A stretch of 64,000 nucleotides of DNA from Flavobacteriales bacterium (GCA_020635655.1 JACJZI010000005.1:124001-188000), one strand, 5' to 3'; positions 25,892 to 34,684 are shown, counted from the first letter of the stretch. A program made the numbers and translations. Notes: generated by a model not told the origin, from the sequence alone.

Positions 25892-25965
25892 TGTCTTGAT
25901 CGGTCAGTTCGGGTGTTGCGCCGGGTGCCGCTCCGGTCGGGAGGGTCCGGTCGCTTCCACCGTCC

Positions 25966-26343
25966 TTACTTGGTCGCTTTCTTCTTGTTCGCCACGGTCT
26001 TGCGCTTGCCCTTGCGGGTCCGGCTGTTCGTGCGTGTGCGTTGGCCGCGTGCGGGCAGGCCCAGGCGATGGCGCAGGCCGCGGTAGCAGCCGATATCCAT
26101 CAGTCGCTTGATGTTGAGCTGGGTCTCTGAACGCAGCGCGCCCTCGACCTTCACGTGGTCATTGATGTACTGGCGGATGTGCGCCTGCTCCTCATCGGAC
26201 CAGTCGTCCACCTTCTTGTCGGGGTCGACGCCTGCCTTCTGGAGGATGTCCAGGGCCGTGTTCCTCCCGATGCCGTAGATGTAGGTGAGGCCTACACAGC
26301 CCCGTTTGTGCTTGGGAAGGTCGATGCCTGCGATACGTGCCAT
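25966..26343 (-). CDS. rpsM: 30S ribosomal protein S13
   Basis: 125 residues, head protein that contacts the P-site tRNA and forms the B1 bridges with L5. Shown by the start ARIAGIDLPKHKR, the H2TH segment YIYGIGRNTALDILQKAGVD and the basic tail RGLRHRLGLPARGQRTRTNSRTRKG. The C-terminal lysine-rich tail is somewhat extended (KKKATK). Confidence 0.97.
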   Translation of the reverse strand: MARIAGIDLPKHKRGCVGLTYIYGIGRNTALDILQKAGVDPDKKVDDWSDEEQAHIRQYINDHVKVEGALRSETQLNIKRLMDIGCYRGLRHRLGLPARGQRTRTNSRTRKGKRKTVANKKKATK

Positions 26344-26359
26344 GTCGTTCTGGGTATGA

Positions 26360-26476
26360 TCAGCCCTGCCGTTGCTTGAACTTCGGGTTCTTCTTGTTGA
26401 TGATGTACAGACGCCCCTTGCGGCGGACGATCTTGCAGTCCACGGAGCGTTTCTTGAGTGATGCCCTGACCTTCAT
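26360..26476 (-). CDS. rpmJ: 50S ribosomal protein L36, zinc-free type
   Basis: A 38-codon gene found by translating the space between infA and rpsM: it starts MKVRASLKKR and ends NPKFKQRQG, the standard L36 ends. Only one Cys (in VDCKIVRRKG) remains of the usual C-C-C-H zinc ribbon; the other ligand positions read Ser and Asn/Lys, so this is the zinc-independent form. It is 11 bases after infA and 16 before rpsM. Confidence 0.95.
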   Translation of the reverse strand: MKVRASLKKRSVDCKIVRRKGRLYIINKKNPKFKQRQG

Positions 26477-26487
26477 CGGTTCGTGTC

Positions 26488-26709
26488 TTAGCTCTTGTAA
26501 CGGAAGGTGATCCGGCCCTTGGAAAGATCGTACGGGCTCATTTCCACCTTCACCTTATCACCGGGCAGGATCCGGATGTAGTGCATGCGCATCTTGCCAC
26601 TGATGTGGGCGGTGATGACGTGCCCGTTCTCCAACTCCACGCGGAACATGGCGTTGCTCAGCGCCTCTTTGATGACGCCGTCCTGCTCGATGGTCCCCGC
26701 TTTGCTCAT
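26488..26709 (-). CDS. infA: Translation initiation factor IF-1
   Basis: A 73-residue S1/OB-fold protein that binds the A-site of the 30S subunit during initiation. It contains the pattern IKEALSNAMFRVELENGHVI, HISGKMRMHYIRILPGDKV and ELSPYDLSKGRITFR-type ending. A GGAAGG run lies just before its ATG, one of the clearer Shine-Dalgarno-like sequences of this operon. It sits between map and rpmJ, as usual. Confidence 0.97.
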   Translation of the reverse strand: MSKAGTIEQDGVIKEALSNAMFRVELENGHVITAHISGKMRMHYIRILPGDKVKVEMSPYDLSKGRITFRYKS

Positions 26710-26757
26710 TCCTTCCTGTCCCTTGTTCCTGTTCGTTCCCTTTGTTCTTTTCTCCGA

Positions 26758-27588
26758 TCATAAGTGTGGCCCCACCTCGGCGTTCACCTCAACGTGCCAC
26801 ATGTTGCGTTCCTTCAGCACATCATCGATGTGACCGAAGGTGGAGAGGACCTCTGCTTTTCCGGGGCGGACCGCCACCGTGTGTTCGAAATGGGCGCTTG
26901 GGCTTCCGTCGTGGGTGATGATCGTCCATCCGTCCTCGAGCTGTCGCACCTCCCGACCGCCCATGTTGATCATCGGCTCGATGGCGATCACCATGCCTCC
27001 TTTCAGCTTCATCCCGTGCCCGCGACGTCCGTAGTTCGGTACTTCCGGTGCTGTATGCAGTTCCTGGCCCACGCCATGGCCCACCAGCTCGCGCACCACA
27101 CCGTATCCGTGCGCCTCGGCATGCTGCTGCACCGCAAAGCCGATGTCCCCCACGCGTTCGCCCTCCACGGCATGCTCGATCCCGAGCAGCAGGCTCTCAT
27201 AGGTCACCTGCAATAAGCGATGCACCCGCTCGTCCACTTCGCCCACGGCGAACGTATAGGCGCTGTCACCGTAGTAACCCTTCATGCGTACGCCGCAGTC
27301 GACGCTCACGATGCATCCATCGGGCAGGGGCACGTCATTGGGGATGCCGTGGACCACCTGGTCGTTCACCGAGGTGCACAGTGACGCCGGGAAGCCGTTG
27401 TAGCCCTTGAACGCCGGCTCGCCCCCGTGGTCACGGATGTGCTCCTCGGCCACCCGGTCGAGCTGCTCCGTTGTAATGCCCGGCCGGAGATGGCGTGCCA
27501 CCTCGGCCAAGGTCCTCCCAACAAGCAAAGAACTCTCCCTCACCAGTGCGATCTGCTCATCGCTGAGATGGTCCACGGTCCGTGCCAT
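26758..27588 (-). CDS. map: Methionine aminopeptidase, type I
   Basis: Removes the N-terminal Met of new proteins. The 276 residues have the pita-bread fold motifs: substrate His in NDQVVHGIP, metal ligands Asp in VSVDCGV and YGDSAYTF, His in LVGHGVGQELH, Glu in AIEPMI and Glu in FEHTVAV. There is no N-terminal zinc-finger extension. It is 3 bases after secY, and 48 bases separate it from infA. Confidence 0.96.
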   Translation of the reverse strand: MARTVDHLSDEQIALVRESSLLVGRTLAEVARHLRPGITTEQLDRVAEEHIRDHGGEPAFKGYNGFPASLCTSVNDQVVHGIPNDVPLPDGCIVSVDCGVRMKGYYGDSAYTFAVGEVDERVHRLLQVTYESLLLGIEHAVEGERVGDIGFAVQQHAEAHGYGVVRELVGHGVGQELHTAPEVPNYGRRGHGMKLKGGMVIAIEPMINMGGREVRQLEDGWTIITHDGSPSAHFEHTVAVRPGKAEVLSTFGHIDDVLKERNMWHVEVNAEVGPHL

Positions 27589-27591
27589 GTC

Positions 27592-28914
27592 CTATCCCAC
27601 CATGCCGTAGGCCGCTCCTGTTCTACCCTTGATGCGTCCCGTCTTCATCAGGCCGTCATAATGTCTCATCAACAGGTGGCTCTCGATCTGCTGGAGCGTG
27701 TCCAGCAGCACGCCCACCATGATCAGCAGCGAGGTGCCGCCGAAGAAGTGGGCGAAGCCCTGTTTGATCCCGAACATCTGTGCGAACGTCGGCAGGATCG
27801 CCACGATGCCGAGGAAAATGGCCCCGGGCAGGGTGATCCGCGACAACAGTTCGTCGATATGGTCGGCGGTCTGCTTGCCCGGCTTGACGCCAGGGATGAA
27901 GCCGCCGTTGCGTTTCATGTCGTCCGACAATTGATTGGGGTTCACCGTGATCGCCGTGTAGAAATAGGTGAACATCACCACCATGAGGAAGAGGCTGATG
28001 TTGTAGAAAACTCCCTGGGCGTTGGCAAGCCCGATCAGCCATTGCGGCGGATCGTCGAAGGCCTGGGCGATGTACATGGGGATCAGCACGATGGCCTGCG
28101 CGAAGATGATCGGCATCACACCCGCCGCGTTCACCTTCAGGGGGATGTAATTGCGTACGCCTCCGAACTGCTTGTTGCCCTGTACGCGCTTGGCGAATTG
28201 GACGGGGATGCGACGCGTGCCCTGCACCAGAAGGATGCATCCGGCGATGATCAGTACCCAAAGGACGACCTCGACGAGCAACAGTACGAGACCGCCGCCA
28301 CCAGGCCCCATGCGACCGACGACCTCCTGGGCGAAACTCTGTGGGAATCGGGCGAGGATGCCGATCATGATGATCAGGGAGATCCCATTGCCCAGGCCGC
28401 GTTCGGTGATCCGTTCGCCCAGCCACATCACGAACAGGGTGGAGCAGGTGAGTATGATCACGCTCGTGAAGAGCCAGAACTGACTGTCCGGGCGCGCCGC
28501 GCTGTCGATCGTGGCGTAGATGTAGCCCGGCGCCTGGAATACGCAGATCAGGATGGTGAGATAGCGGGTCCACTGGTTGATCTTCCGGCGACCGCTTTCC
28601 TCGCGTTGCATCTTCTGCACCGCTGGCACGGCGATGCCCATCAGCTGCATGATGATGCTGGCGCTGATGTACGGCATGATGCCAAGTGCGAAGATGGACG
28701 CTCGTGTGAAGGCCCCGCCGGTGAAAAGGGAGAGGATCTCCACCAGACCACCGCCTCCGGTCGAACTGGAGGCCAGGCGGGCGCTGTCGACCCCGGGCAG
28801 CACGATGAAGCTGCCGATGCGGTACACCAGGAGCAGGCCGAGCGTGATCAGGATCCGCGTGCGCAGCTCCTCGATACGCCAGATGTTCTTGATCGTGTCG
28901 ATCAGGTTCTTCAT
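27592..28914 (-). CDS. secY: Preprotein translocase subunit SecY
   Basis: Channel-forming subunit of the general secretory pathway in the inner membrane. The 440 residues contain about ten transmembrane helices, the first at residues 18-38, with the plug region near ARLASS and the signature around GIMPYISASIIMQLM. The cytoplasmic loop before TM7 has RRIPVQFAKR and the C-terminus is short. Its ATG overlaps the rplO stop (ATGA, 28911-28914). Confidence 0.97.
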   Translation of the reverse strand: MKNLIDTIKNIWRIEELRTRILITLGLLLVYRIGSFIVLPGVDSARLASSSTGGGGLVEILSLFTGGAFTRASIFALGIMPYISASIIMQLMGIAVPAVQKMQREESGRRKINQWTRYLTILICVFQAPGYIYATIDSAARPDSQFWLFTSVIILTCSTLFVMWLGERITERGLGNGISLIIMIGILARFPQSFAQEVVGRMGPGGGGLVLLLVEVVLWVLIIAGCILLVQGTRRIPVQFAKRVQGNKQFGGVRNYIPLKVNAAGVMPIIFAQAIVLIPMYIAQAFDDPPQWLIGLANAQGVFYNISLFLMVVMFTYFYTAITVNPNQLSDDMKRNGGFIPGVKPGKQTADHIDELLSRITLPGAIFLGIVAILPTFAQMFGIKQGFAHFFGGTSLLIMVGVLLDTLQQIESHLLMRHYDGLMKTGRIKGRTGAAYGMVG

Positions 28915-29369
28915 GCCTTCCGCTCGATGATCTCCGCCTTGCCGCCCGCTTTTTCGATCGCCGCCTTGGCCGTGGCGCTGAAGGCGTGGGCCTTCACGTC
29001 AATGGCGGCGGTCATCGCTCCACGTCCGAGCACCTTCAGCAGATCGTTCTTGCCGATCAGACCGTTCTCCCGCAGCACGTCGGGATCAAGGGCCTTGAGC
29101 TTCTTCTTGTCCACCAGTGCCTGGAGCGCGTCCAGATTGATGCCCTTGTATTCCACGCGCGTGGGGTTGGTGAAGCCGAACTTGGGCACCCTGCGCTGCA
29201 GGGGCATCTGGCCACCCTCAAAACCACGTTTGCGGCTGTAGCCGCTGCGGCTTTGGGCGCCCTTGTGCCCGCGTGTGCTGGTGCCGCCGCGACCGCTCCC
29301 CTGGCCACGGCCGATGCGCTTCTCCTTTTTGGTGGCCCCTTTGGCGGGTTTCAGATTGGTGAGGTCCAT
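28911..29369 (-). CDS. rplO: 50S ribosomal protein L15
   Basis: 152 residues. The N-terminal extended arm (GRGQGSGRGGTSTRGHKGAQSR) that threads into 23S rRNA is followed by the globular L15/L18e fold (QALVDKKKLKALDPDVL...KVLGRG). Late assembly protein of the large subunit. It overlaps secY by four bases, coupling ribosome and translocon synthesis. Confidence 0.96.
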   Translation of the reverse strand: MDLTNLKPAKGATKKEKRIGRGQGSGRGGTSTRGHKGAQSRSGYSRKRGFEGGQMPLQRRVPKFGFTNPTRVEYKGINLDALQALVDKKKLKALDPDVLRENGLIGKNDLLKVLGRGAMTAAIDVKAHAFSATAKAAIEKAGGKAEIIERKA

Positions 29370-29389
29370 TTCTCTCGCTGCGTTGTGGT

Positions 29390-29572
29390 TCAGGCCTGTT
29401 CTTCGACCGTCACCAGATGTTGCACTTTGGCCACCATGCCCCGCACCTGCGGGGTGGCCTCCAGTTCATTGCGCTTGCCGATGCGGCCCAGACCGAGGGC
29501 ACGGAGGGTGTCCTTCTGGCGCCTGGGCGTCTTGATCTCGCTGCGCGTCTGGGTGATGATCAACTTGCTCAT
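29390..29572 (-). CDS. rpmD: 50S ribosomal protein L30
   Basis: 60 residues starting SKLIITQTRSEIKTPRRQK with LRALGLGRIGKRNE, the compact L30/L7 ferredoxin-like fold. Located between rpsE and rplO as in most spc operons. Confidence 0.95.
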   Translation of the reverse strand: MSKLIITQTRSEIKTPRRQKDTLRALGLGRIGKRNELEATPQVRGMVAKVQHLVTVEEQA

Positions 29573-29601
29573 GGTCGTTCGAATGGCCTGTACAAGGCGG
29601 A

Positions 29602-30120
29602 TTATCCGTTGAACACTTTCTCAATTGGTACACTGCGCAACTGGGCCACGGCGTTGGCATCGCGCATGTCCATTAGCGCGCTGATGGTGGCCTTCACCAC
29701 GTTGTGGGGGTTGCTGCTGCCTTTGCTCTTGGCCAGCACGTCCGTAACACCGACGCTCTCCAGCACCGCGCGCATGGCACCACCGGCGATCACACCGGTA
29801 CCGTGCGCTGCAGGCTTGAGGAAGACGCGCGCCCCGGCGAACTTGCCCTCCTGGCTGTGCGGGATGGTGCCCTTGCGCACCGGCACCTTCACCAGGTTCT
29901 TCTTGGCATCATCGATGCCCTTGGCGATGGCTTCCTGGACCTCCTTGGCCTTTCCGAGGCCATGACCGACCACGCCGTTCTCGTTGCCTACCACCACGAT
30001 GGCCGAGAAGGTGAATGTGCGACCACCCTTGGTCACCTTGGTCACACGGTTCAGGGCCACGAGCCGGTCCTTCAGCTCCAGATCGCTGCTGCGTACTTTC
30101 TTGACGGTTGCTGCTTCCAT
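29602..30120 (-). CDS. rpsE: 30S ribosomal protein S5
   Basis: ATG 30120 gives 172 residues; a longer frame to 30165 would overlap rplR. The dsRNA-binding-like N-domain has LVALNRVTKVTKGGRTFTF and VVGNENGVVGHGLGKA, the C-domain HGTGVIAGGAMRAVLESVGV. S5 lies at the mRNA entry tunnel with S3 and S4 and influences accuracy; the spectinomycin loop around VTKGGR is intact. Confidence 0.97.
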   Translation of the reverse strand: MEAATVKKVRSSDLELKDRLVALNRVTKVTKGGRTFTFSAIVVVGNENGVVGHGLGKAKEVQEAIAKGIDDAKKNLVKVPVRKGTIPHSQEGKFAGARVFLKPAAHGTGVIAGGAMRAVLESVGVTDVLAKSKGSSNPHNVVKATISALMDMRDANAVAQLRSVPIEKVFNG

Positions 30121-30133
30121 TGGGGTCCGATGA

Positions 30134-30487
30134 TCAGAATTGAAGGCCGGCCTCACGGGCGGCATCGGCCAGGGCTTTCACGCGGCCATGGTAGAGGTAG
30201 CCATTTCGGTCGAAGACGACCCGGTCCACGCCGGCGGCCTTCGCTGCCTCGGCCACGGCCTGGCCCACGAGCCTGGCCTGTTCCACGCCGGTCGCGTCGT
30301 GTGCTTTCTTGTCCTTCAGCGAGGAGGCACTGACCAGTGTGCGGCCCTGTTCGTCATCGATCAGCTGGGCGTAGATGTCCTTATTGCTGCGAAAGACCGA
30401 CAGACGCGGACGTTCCGCGGTACCGCGCACGCGGATGCGCACCCGCTGGCGGATCTTGGCCCTACGTTCGTTCCTGTTGAATGCCAT
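30134..30487 (-). CDS. rplR: 50S ribosomal protein L18
   Basis: 117 residues with a basic N-terminus (NERRAKIRQRVRIRVRGTAERPRL) and the core LSVFRSNKDIYAQLIDD; it ends FDRNGYLYHGRVKALADAAREAGL. Binds 5S rRNA together with L5 and L25 in the central protuberance. Confidence 0.97.
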   Translation of the reverse strand: MAFNRNERRAKIRQRVRIRVRGTAERPRLSVFRSNKDIYAQLIDDEQGRTLVSASSLKDKKAHDATGVEQARLVGQAVAEAAKAAGVDRVVFDRNGYLYHGRVKALADAAREAGLQF

Positions 30488-30496
30488 GGCTATCTG

Positions 30497-31051
30497 TTAT
30501 TTGCCGGCGGCCTTGCCGGCCTTGCGACGCACCTGTTCGCCGACAAAGCGGACACCCTTGCCCTTGTAAGGCTCGGGCTTGCGCAGTGCACGGATCTTGG
30601 CGGCCACCTGACCGATGAGCTGTTTGTCCGCGCTTTCCAGGCGGATGATGGGGTTCTTGCCCTTTTCCTGGGCGGCGCTGACCTTGATCTCGGCGGGCAT
30701 CTCGAAGGTGATCTGGTGCGAGAACCCCAGGGCCAGCTGCAGTTGCTGTCCTTTGGCGGTGGCACGGTATCCCACGCCCACCAGTTCCTGTTCGACCACG
30801 AACCCTTCGCTCACGCCCTTCACCATGTTCGCCACCAAGGCCCGGTAAAGGCCGTGCTTGGAGCGATGCGGCTTGGCGTCGGACGGACGTCCGAAGGTGA
30901 GGGTACCTTCCTCGTTCTTGACCGTGATCACCGGGTCGATCTGCTGGGTCAGTGTTCCCTTCGGGCCCTTCACGGTCACCAGGTTCTTGTCGCTGATGGC
31001 GATCTCCACCCCTTTGGGCAGGCTGATCGGTGCTTTTCCAATGCGTGACAT
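30497..31051 (-). CDS. rplF: 50S ribosomal protein L6
   Basis: 184 residues with two similar alpha/beta domains; start SRIGKAPISLPKGVEI, second domain ending in the signature PEPYKGKGVRFVGEQVRRKAGK. Located at the base of the factor-binding stalk near the sarcin-ricin loop. Confidence 0.97.
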   Translation of the reverse strand: MSRIGKAPISLPKGVEIAISDKNLVTVKGPKGTLTQQIDPVITVKNEEGTLTFGRPSDAKPHRSKHGLYRALVANMVKGVSEGFVVEQELVGVGYRATAKGQQLQLALGFSHQITFEMPAEIKVSAAQEKGKNPIIRLESADKQLIGQVAAKIRALRKPEPYKGKGVRFVGEQVRRKAGKAAGK

Positions 31052-31065
31052 CGTTCCTTGGTGTA

Positions 31066-31464
31066 TCAGCTGACGTAACAGATCACTTCACCGCCCACCC
31101 CGAGCGCCCGGGCCTCCTTGTCGGTGACCACGCCCTTGCTGGTACTGATGATGGCGACGCCCAGGCCATTGAGCACGCGGGGTAGTGCGTCGGCATGCGC
31201 GTAGCGCCTCAGACCGGGGGTGCTCACCCGTTCCAGTCCACGGATGGCGCTCTGACGCGTTTGCGGATGGTACTTCAGGGCGATCTTGATCAGGCCCTGC
31301 TTGCCGTCCTCCTCCATCTTGAAATTGAGGATGTAGCCCTTGTCGAACAGGATACGCGTGATGTCACGCTTCAGGCCGCTGGCAGGTACCTCCACCACCC
31401 TCTTGCGCGCCTGGATGGCGTTGCGCAGGCGGGTCAGGTAATCGGCTATGGGATCGGTCATCAT
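31066..31464 (-). CDS. rpsH: 30S ribosomal protein S8
   Basis: 132 residues starting TDPIADYLTRLRNAI and ending GLGVAIISTSKGVVTDKEARALGVGGEVICYV. It starts with two ATG codons (31464 and 31461), either of which may serve. S8 is an early 16S rRNA binder; in E. coli it represses the spc operon, but no leader target could be identified here. Confidence 0.97.
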   Translation of the reverse strand: MMTDPIADYLTRLRNAIQARKRVVEVPASGLKRDITRILFDKGYILNFKMEEDGKQGLIKIALKYHPQTRQSAIRGLERVSTPGLRRYAHADALPRVLNGLGVAIISTSKGVVTDKEARALGVGGEVICYVS

Positions 31465-31483
31465 GGTCTTTCGATCGTTGCGC

Positions 31484-31753
31484 TTACCAGCTTGATTTGG
31501 TCACACCGGGGATCTTGCCTTCCAAGGCCATCTGGCGCAACATGTTGCGCGAGATGCCGAAGAGGCGCACATACCCCTTGGGCCTGCCGGTGATCAGGCA
31601 GCGGTTGTGCAGGCGCACATAGCTTGAATTGGCGGGCAGCTGCTGCAGTTTGTCCCACTCTCCGGCAGCTTTCAGGGCGGCGCGCTTGGCGGCGTACTTC
31701 TCCACCATCCTGCGGCGTTTCCGCTCGCGTGCCTTCATGCTTTCCTTGGCCAT
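31484..31753 (-). CDS. rpsN: 30S ribosomal protein S14, zinc-free type
   Basis: 89 residues, the long form without the CxxC zinc knuckle of the short S14 type. It has the conserved segment HNRCLITGRPKGYVRLFGISR and the end EGKIPGVTKSSW. Head protein near the decoding site. Confidence 0.97.
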   Translation of the reverse strand: MAKESMKARERKRRRMVEKYAAKRAALKAAGEWDKLQQLPANSSYVRLHNRCLITGRPKGYVRLFGISRNMLRQMALEGKIPGVTKSSW

Positions 31754-31768
31754 GTCTGGTTCGGTCTC

Positions 31769-32329
31769 TTATTTCTTGTTGTCGGCGAAGGGGAACCCGA
31801 AGGCCTTCAACAGGGCCTTGGCCTCCTTGTCCGTCCTGGCGGTGGTCACGAACGTGATGTCCATGCCTTGGATGCGGTCCACCTTGTCGATATCGATCTC
31901 CGGGAAGATGATCTGCTCCTTGACGCCCATGGTGAAATTGCCCCGGCCATCGAACCCCCTGGGGCTCACACCACGGAAGTCGCGGGTGCGTGGCAGGGCC
32001 ACGGCGATCAGCCGGTCCAGGAAATCGTACATGCGGTCGCCACGCAGCGTGAGGCGCGCTCCGATGGGCATTCCACGGCGCAGCTTGAAATTGCTGATGT
32101 CCTTCTTGGAAACGGTCGGTACGGCCCTTTGGCCGCCGATCACCGTCATTTCGGCCACGGCGGCATCCACGATCTTCTTGTCCCCCACGGCGCTGCCTAG
32201 GCCCTGGTTCAGGGCGATCTTGACCAGTCGGGGGACCTGCATGGCGCTCTTGTACTTGAACTCCTGTTGCAGGGTGGGGATGACCTCCTCGCGGTACTTG
32301 TTCCGAAGTCGGGGTGTGTACGTGCTCAT
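31769..32329 (-). CDS. rplE: 50S ribosomal protein L5
   Basis: 186 residues with PRLVKIALNQGLG, GQRAVPTVSKKDISNFKLRRG and the end GMDITFVTTARTDKEAKALL. Binds 5S rRNA in the central protuberance and contacts P-site tRNA. Its ATG overlaps the rplX stop by four bases (32326-32329). Confidence 0.97.
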   Translation of the reverse strand: MSTYTPRLRNKYREEVIPTLQQEFKYKSAMQVPRLVKIALNQGLGSAVGDKKIVDAAVAEMTVIGGQRAVPTVSKKDISNFKLRRGMPIGARLTLRGDRMYDFLDRLIAVALPRTRDFRGVSPRGFDGRGNFTMGVKEQIIFPEIDIDKVDRIQGMDITFVTTARTDKEAKALLKAFGFPFADNKK

Positions 32330-32652
32330 GACTTGATCACCTCGCCGGTGCGTTTGCTGTAACGGACGAGCTTGCCGTCCTTGTCCTTCTTGCGACCGAC
32401 ACGGGTGGCCTCGCCGCCTTTCGGGTCGATCAGCATCAGGTTGCTGATGTGGATGGGACCTTCCTGGTCGATGATCCCTCCCTGCGGGTTGGCCGTGGTC
32501 GGCTTGCTGTGCTTCTTATGCACATTGAGGCCCTCCACGATGGCCGTCATGCGGGTGCGGTCCACCTCGAGCACCCGGCCCTGGCGACCACGGTCCTCGC
32601 CGGCGATGGCCTTCACCATGTCACCCTTGCGGATATGTAGCTTCTTCTGCAT
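32326..32652 (-). CDS. rplX: 50S ribosomal protein L24
   Basis: 108 residues with an N-terminal KOW motif (KGDMVKAIAGEDRGRQGRVLEVD) and KKHSKPTTANPQGGI. One of the two initiators of 50S assembly, near the exit tunnel. Coupled to rplE by an ATGA overlap and 3 bases from rplN. Confidence 0.96.
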   Translation of the reverse strand: MQKKLHIRKGDMVKAIAGEDRGRQGRVLEVDRTRMTAIVEGLNVHKKHSKPTTANPQGGIIDQEGPIHISNLMLIDPKGGEATRVGRKKDKDGKLVRYSKRTGEVIKS

Positions 32653-32655
32653 GGC

Positions 32656-33024
32656 TCAAAGCACCTCGGGTGCCAATGAGATGATCTTCATGAACTTCTT
32701 TTCGCGCAGTTCCTTGGCAACGGGCCCGAAGATGCGTGTGCCGCGCATTTCGCCCTGCGCGTCGAGCAGCACCACGGCATTGTCGTCGAACCGGATGTAG
32801 CTTCCGTCCTTGCGGCGCAGTTCCTTTTTGGTCCGCACCACCACGGCCTTGCTGACGGTGCCCTTCTTGGCGTTGCCGTTGGGCATGGCGTCCTTGATCG
32901 ATACCACGATGGTGTCACCGATGCGCGCATAGCGACGGGCGGTGCCACCGAGCACCCGGATACAGAGCACCTCCTTGGCGCCGCTGTTGTCGGCCACGTT
33001 AAGCCGGGATTCCTGTTGGATCAT
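32656..33024 (-). CDS. rplN: 50S ribosomal protein L14
   Basis: 122 residues starting MIQQESRLNVADNSGAKEV with the L14 signature and RFDDNAVVLLDAQGEMRGTRIFGPV. Contacts L19 and forms intersubunit bridge B8. Confidence 0.98.
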   Translation of the reverse strand: MIQQESRLNVADNSGAKEVLCIRVLGGTARRYARIGDTIVVSIKDAMPNGNAKKGTVSKAVVVRTKKELRRKDGSYIRFDDNAVVLLDAQGEMRGTRIFGPVAKELREKKFMKIISLAPEVL

Positions 33025-33039
33025 CGCTCCTTCGCTTTC

Positions 33040-33294
33040 TTATTTGGCGCGTTCCATCACCTCCACCACACGCCAGCACTTGTTCTTGCTGATCGGTCTG
33101 GTCTCCATGATCTTCACGGTATCGCCCACATGGCATTCCTTCTTCTCGTCGTGCGCCATGAACTTGCTGCTGCGCTTGACGAACTTGCCATATTTGGGGT
33201 GCATCACACGGCGTTCCACGGTCACCACCACGCTCTTGTCCATCTTGTCGCTGGTGACGATCCCGATCCGTTCCTTCCTCAGTTTGCGGTCCAT
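33040..33294 (-). CDS. rpsQ: 30S ribosomal protein S17
   Basis: 84 residues with the OB-fold segments RKERIGIVTSDKMDKSVVVTVE, KYGKFVKRSSKFMAHDE and HVGDTVKIMETRPISKNK. Early 16S rRNA-binding protein of the 5' domain. Confidence 0.97.
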   Translation of the reverse strand: MDRKLRKERIGIVTSDKMDKSVVVTVERRVMHPKYGKFVKRSSKFMAHDEKKECHVGDTVKIMETRPISKNKCWRVVEVMERAK

Positions 33295-33303
33295 TGCCGT
33301 GCG

Positions 33304-33513
33304 TTATTTGCTGTTCTGCTTGATCTCCCGGGCGCGGATCTCGGTCAGCACACGGGCCACTTCCTTGCGGTGCACACGCATCTTCATCGGGTTGTCCACC
33401 GGTGAGACGGCGTGATCGAACCGCATCTTCCGCAAGGTGTCGCGTTCCTCCTGCAGTTTGTCCTGCAGCTCCTGGAGCGTAAGGTCCTTCAATTCAGTGC
33501 CTTTCTTCTTCAT
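33304..33513 (-). CDS. rpmC: 50S ribosomal protein L29
   Basis: 69 residues folding as two antiparallel helices: LKDLTLQELQDKLQEERDTL followed by MRVHRKEVARVLTEIRAREI. It lies next to L23 at the tunnel exit, where trigger factor and SRP dock. Confidence 0.95.
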   Translation of the reverse strand: MKKKGTELKDLTLQELQDKLQEERDTLRKMRFDHAVSPVDNPMKMRVHRKEVARVLTEIRAREIKQNSK

Positions 33514-33521
33514 GGCGCAAT

Positions 33522-33947
33522 TCAGGCCTTGATCTCGATGTCCTCACGGACGACGAACTTGGTCTTGATCGGGAGTTTCTGTGCGGCGAGGCGCAGGGCT
33601 TCCTTGGCCGTCTCGAGCGGTACGCCGTCGGCCTCGAAGATGATCCGGCCCTTGTTCACTACGGCGACCCAATGGTCAAGGGCGCCTTTGCCCTTACCCA
33701 TCCGCACCTCGGCGGGCTTGGAGGTGACGGGCTTGTCCGGGAACACCTTGATCCACACCTGGCCTTCGCGTTTCATGTAGCGGGTGAGCGCGACACGGGC
33801 GGCCTCGATCTGACGGCTGGTGAGCCACACGGATTCCATGGCCTTGAGACCATATGATCCAAGGGCGACACGGTGACCGCGTTGGGCCATGCCCTTCATG
33901 CGGCCTTTGTGCATGTTGCGGCGGCGGGAGCGCTTCGGTTGCAGCAT
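33522..33947 (-). CDS. rplP: 50S ribosomal protein L16
   Basis: 141 residues starting MLQPKRSRRRNMHKGRMKG, with the central RYMKREGQVWIKVFPDKPVT and GKGKGALDHWVAVVNKGRI. Needed for A-site function and association of the 5S region. Confidence 0.97.
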   Translation of the reverse strand: MLQPKRSRRRNMHKGRMKGMAQRGHRVALGSYGLKAMESVWLTSRQIEAARVALTRYMKREGQVWIKVFPDKPVTSKPAEVRMGKGKGALDHWVAVVNKGRIIFEADGVPLETAKEALRLAAQKLPIKTKFVVREDIEIKA

Positions 33948-33952
33948 GACGA

Positions 33953-34684
33953 TCAGGCTTTGGGGTTACGCGGACCTCGACGGCCACCGCCACCACGGCG
34001 TTCGCCGCGCGGCATCTTCGGTCCTTTTTGTTGGCCGGCGTTCGGGCTGAGGTCCTTCTTGCCGAACACCTCGCCGCGGCAGATCCAACACTTTACACCA
34101 ATGCGGCCCATCTTGGTGTGCGCCTCGGCGATGGCGAAGTCGATGTCGGCGCGCAAGGTGTGCAGTGGCACGCGGCCGTCGCGGTACTTCTCGGTACGGG
34201 CGATCTCGGCACCGTTCAAACGGCCGGATACCTGCAACTTGATGCCTTCAGCGCCCATGCGCATGGTGCTGGCCACGGACATCTTCATCGCCCGCCGAAA
34301 GCTGATGCGGCCTTCGAGCTGACGCGCAATGCTGTCCGCCACGAGCCGGGCGTCCAGTTCCGGGCGCTTGATCTCGAAGATGTTGATCTGCACGTCCTTG
34401 CCAGTGAACTTCTTGAGCTCCTCGCGCAACTTGTCCACCTCCGTGCCGCCCTTGCCGATGATGACCCCGGGGCGTGCGGTATTGATCGTGACGGTGACGA
34501 GCTTCAGGGTGCGCTCGATGATGATCTTGCTCACGCTCGCCTTTTTCAGGCGGGTGGTGAGGTACTGACGGATCCGTTCGTCCTCCACCAACTTGTCGGT
34601 GTAGTCGTTGCCGCCGTACCAATTGCTGTCCCAGCCCTTGATGAAGCCGAGGCGTTGTCCGATCGGATGTGCTTTCTGTCCCAT
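33953..34684 (-). CDS. rpsC: 30S ribosomal protein S3
   Basis: 243 residues. An N-terminal type-II KH domain has the GxxG loop in GVIIGKGGTEVDKLR, and the C-terminal domain contains RLNGAEIARTEKYRDGRVPLHTLRADIDFA. Forms the mRNA entry tunnel with S4 and S5. The C-terminus is extended with Gly- and Arg-rich sequence (RRGGGGRRGPRNPKA). Confidence 0.97.
   Translation of the reverse strand: MGQKAHPIGQRLGFIKGWDSNWYGGNDYTDKLVEDERIRQYLTTRLKKASVSKIIIERTLKLVTVTINTARPGVIIGKGGTEVDKLREELKKFTGKDVQINIFEIKRPELDARLVADSIARQLEGRISFRRAMKMSVASTMRMGAEGIKLQVSGRLNGAEIARTEKYRDGRVPLHTLRADIDFAIAEAHTKMGRIGVKCWICRGEVFGKKDLSPNAGQQKGPKMPRGERRGGGGRRGPRNPKA

Noticed and set aside
25892..25965. 74-base gap between rpsM and rpsK as a possible regulatory leader
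   Set aside because: Only short direct repeats (TCCGGTCG) were seen, no stable inverted repeat and no promoter element.
27427..29241. A 604-codon plus-strand frame antisense to map, secY and rplO
   Set aside because: His/Asp/Gly-rich composition typical of antisense of coding sequence and no start signals; the minus-strand genes are certain.
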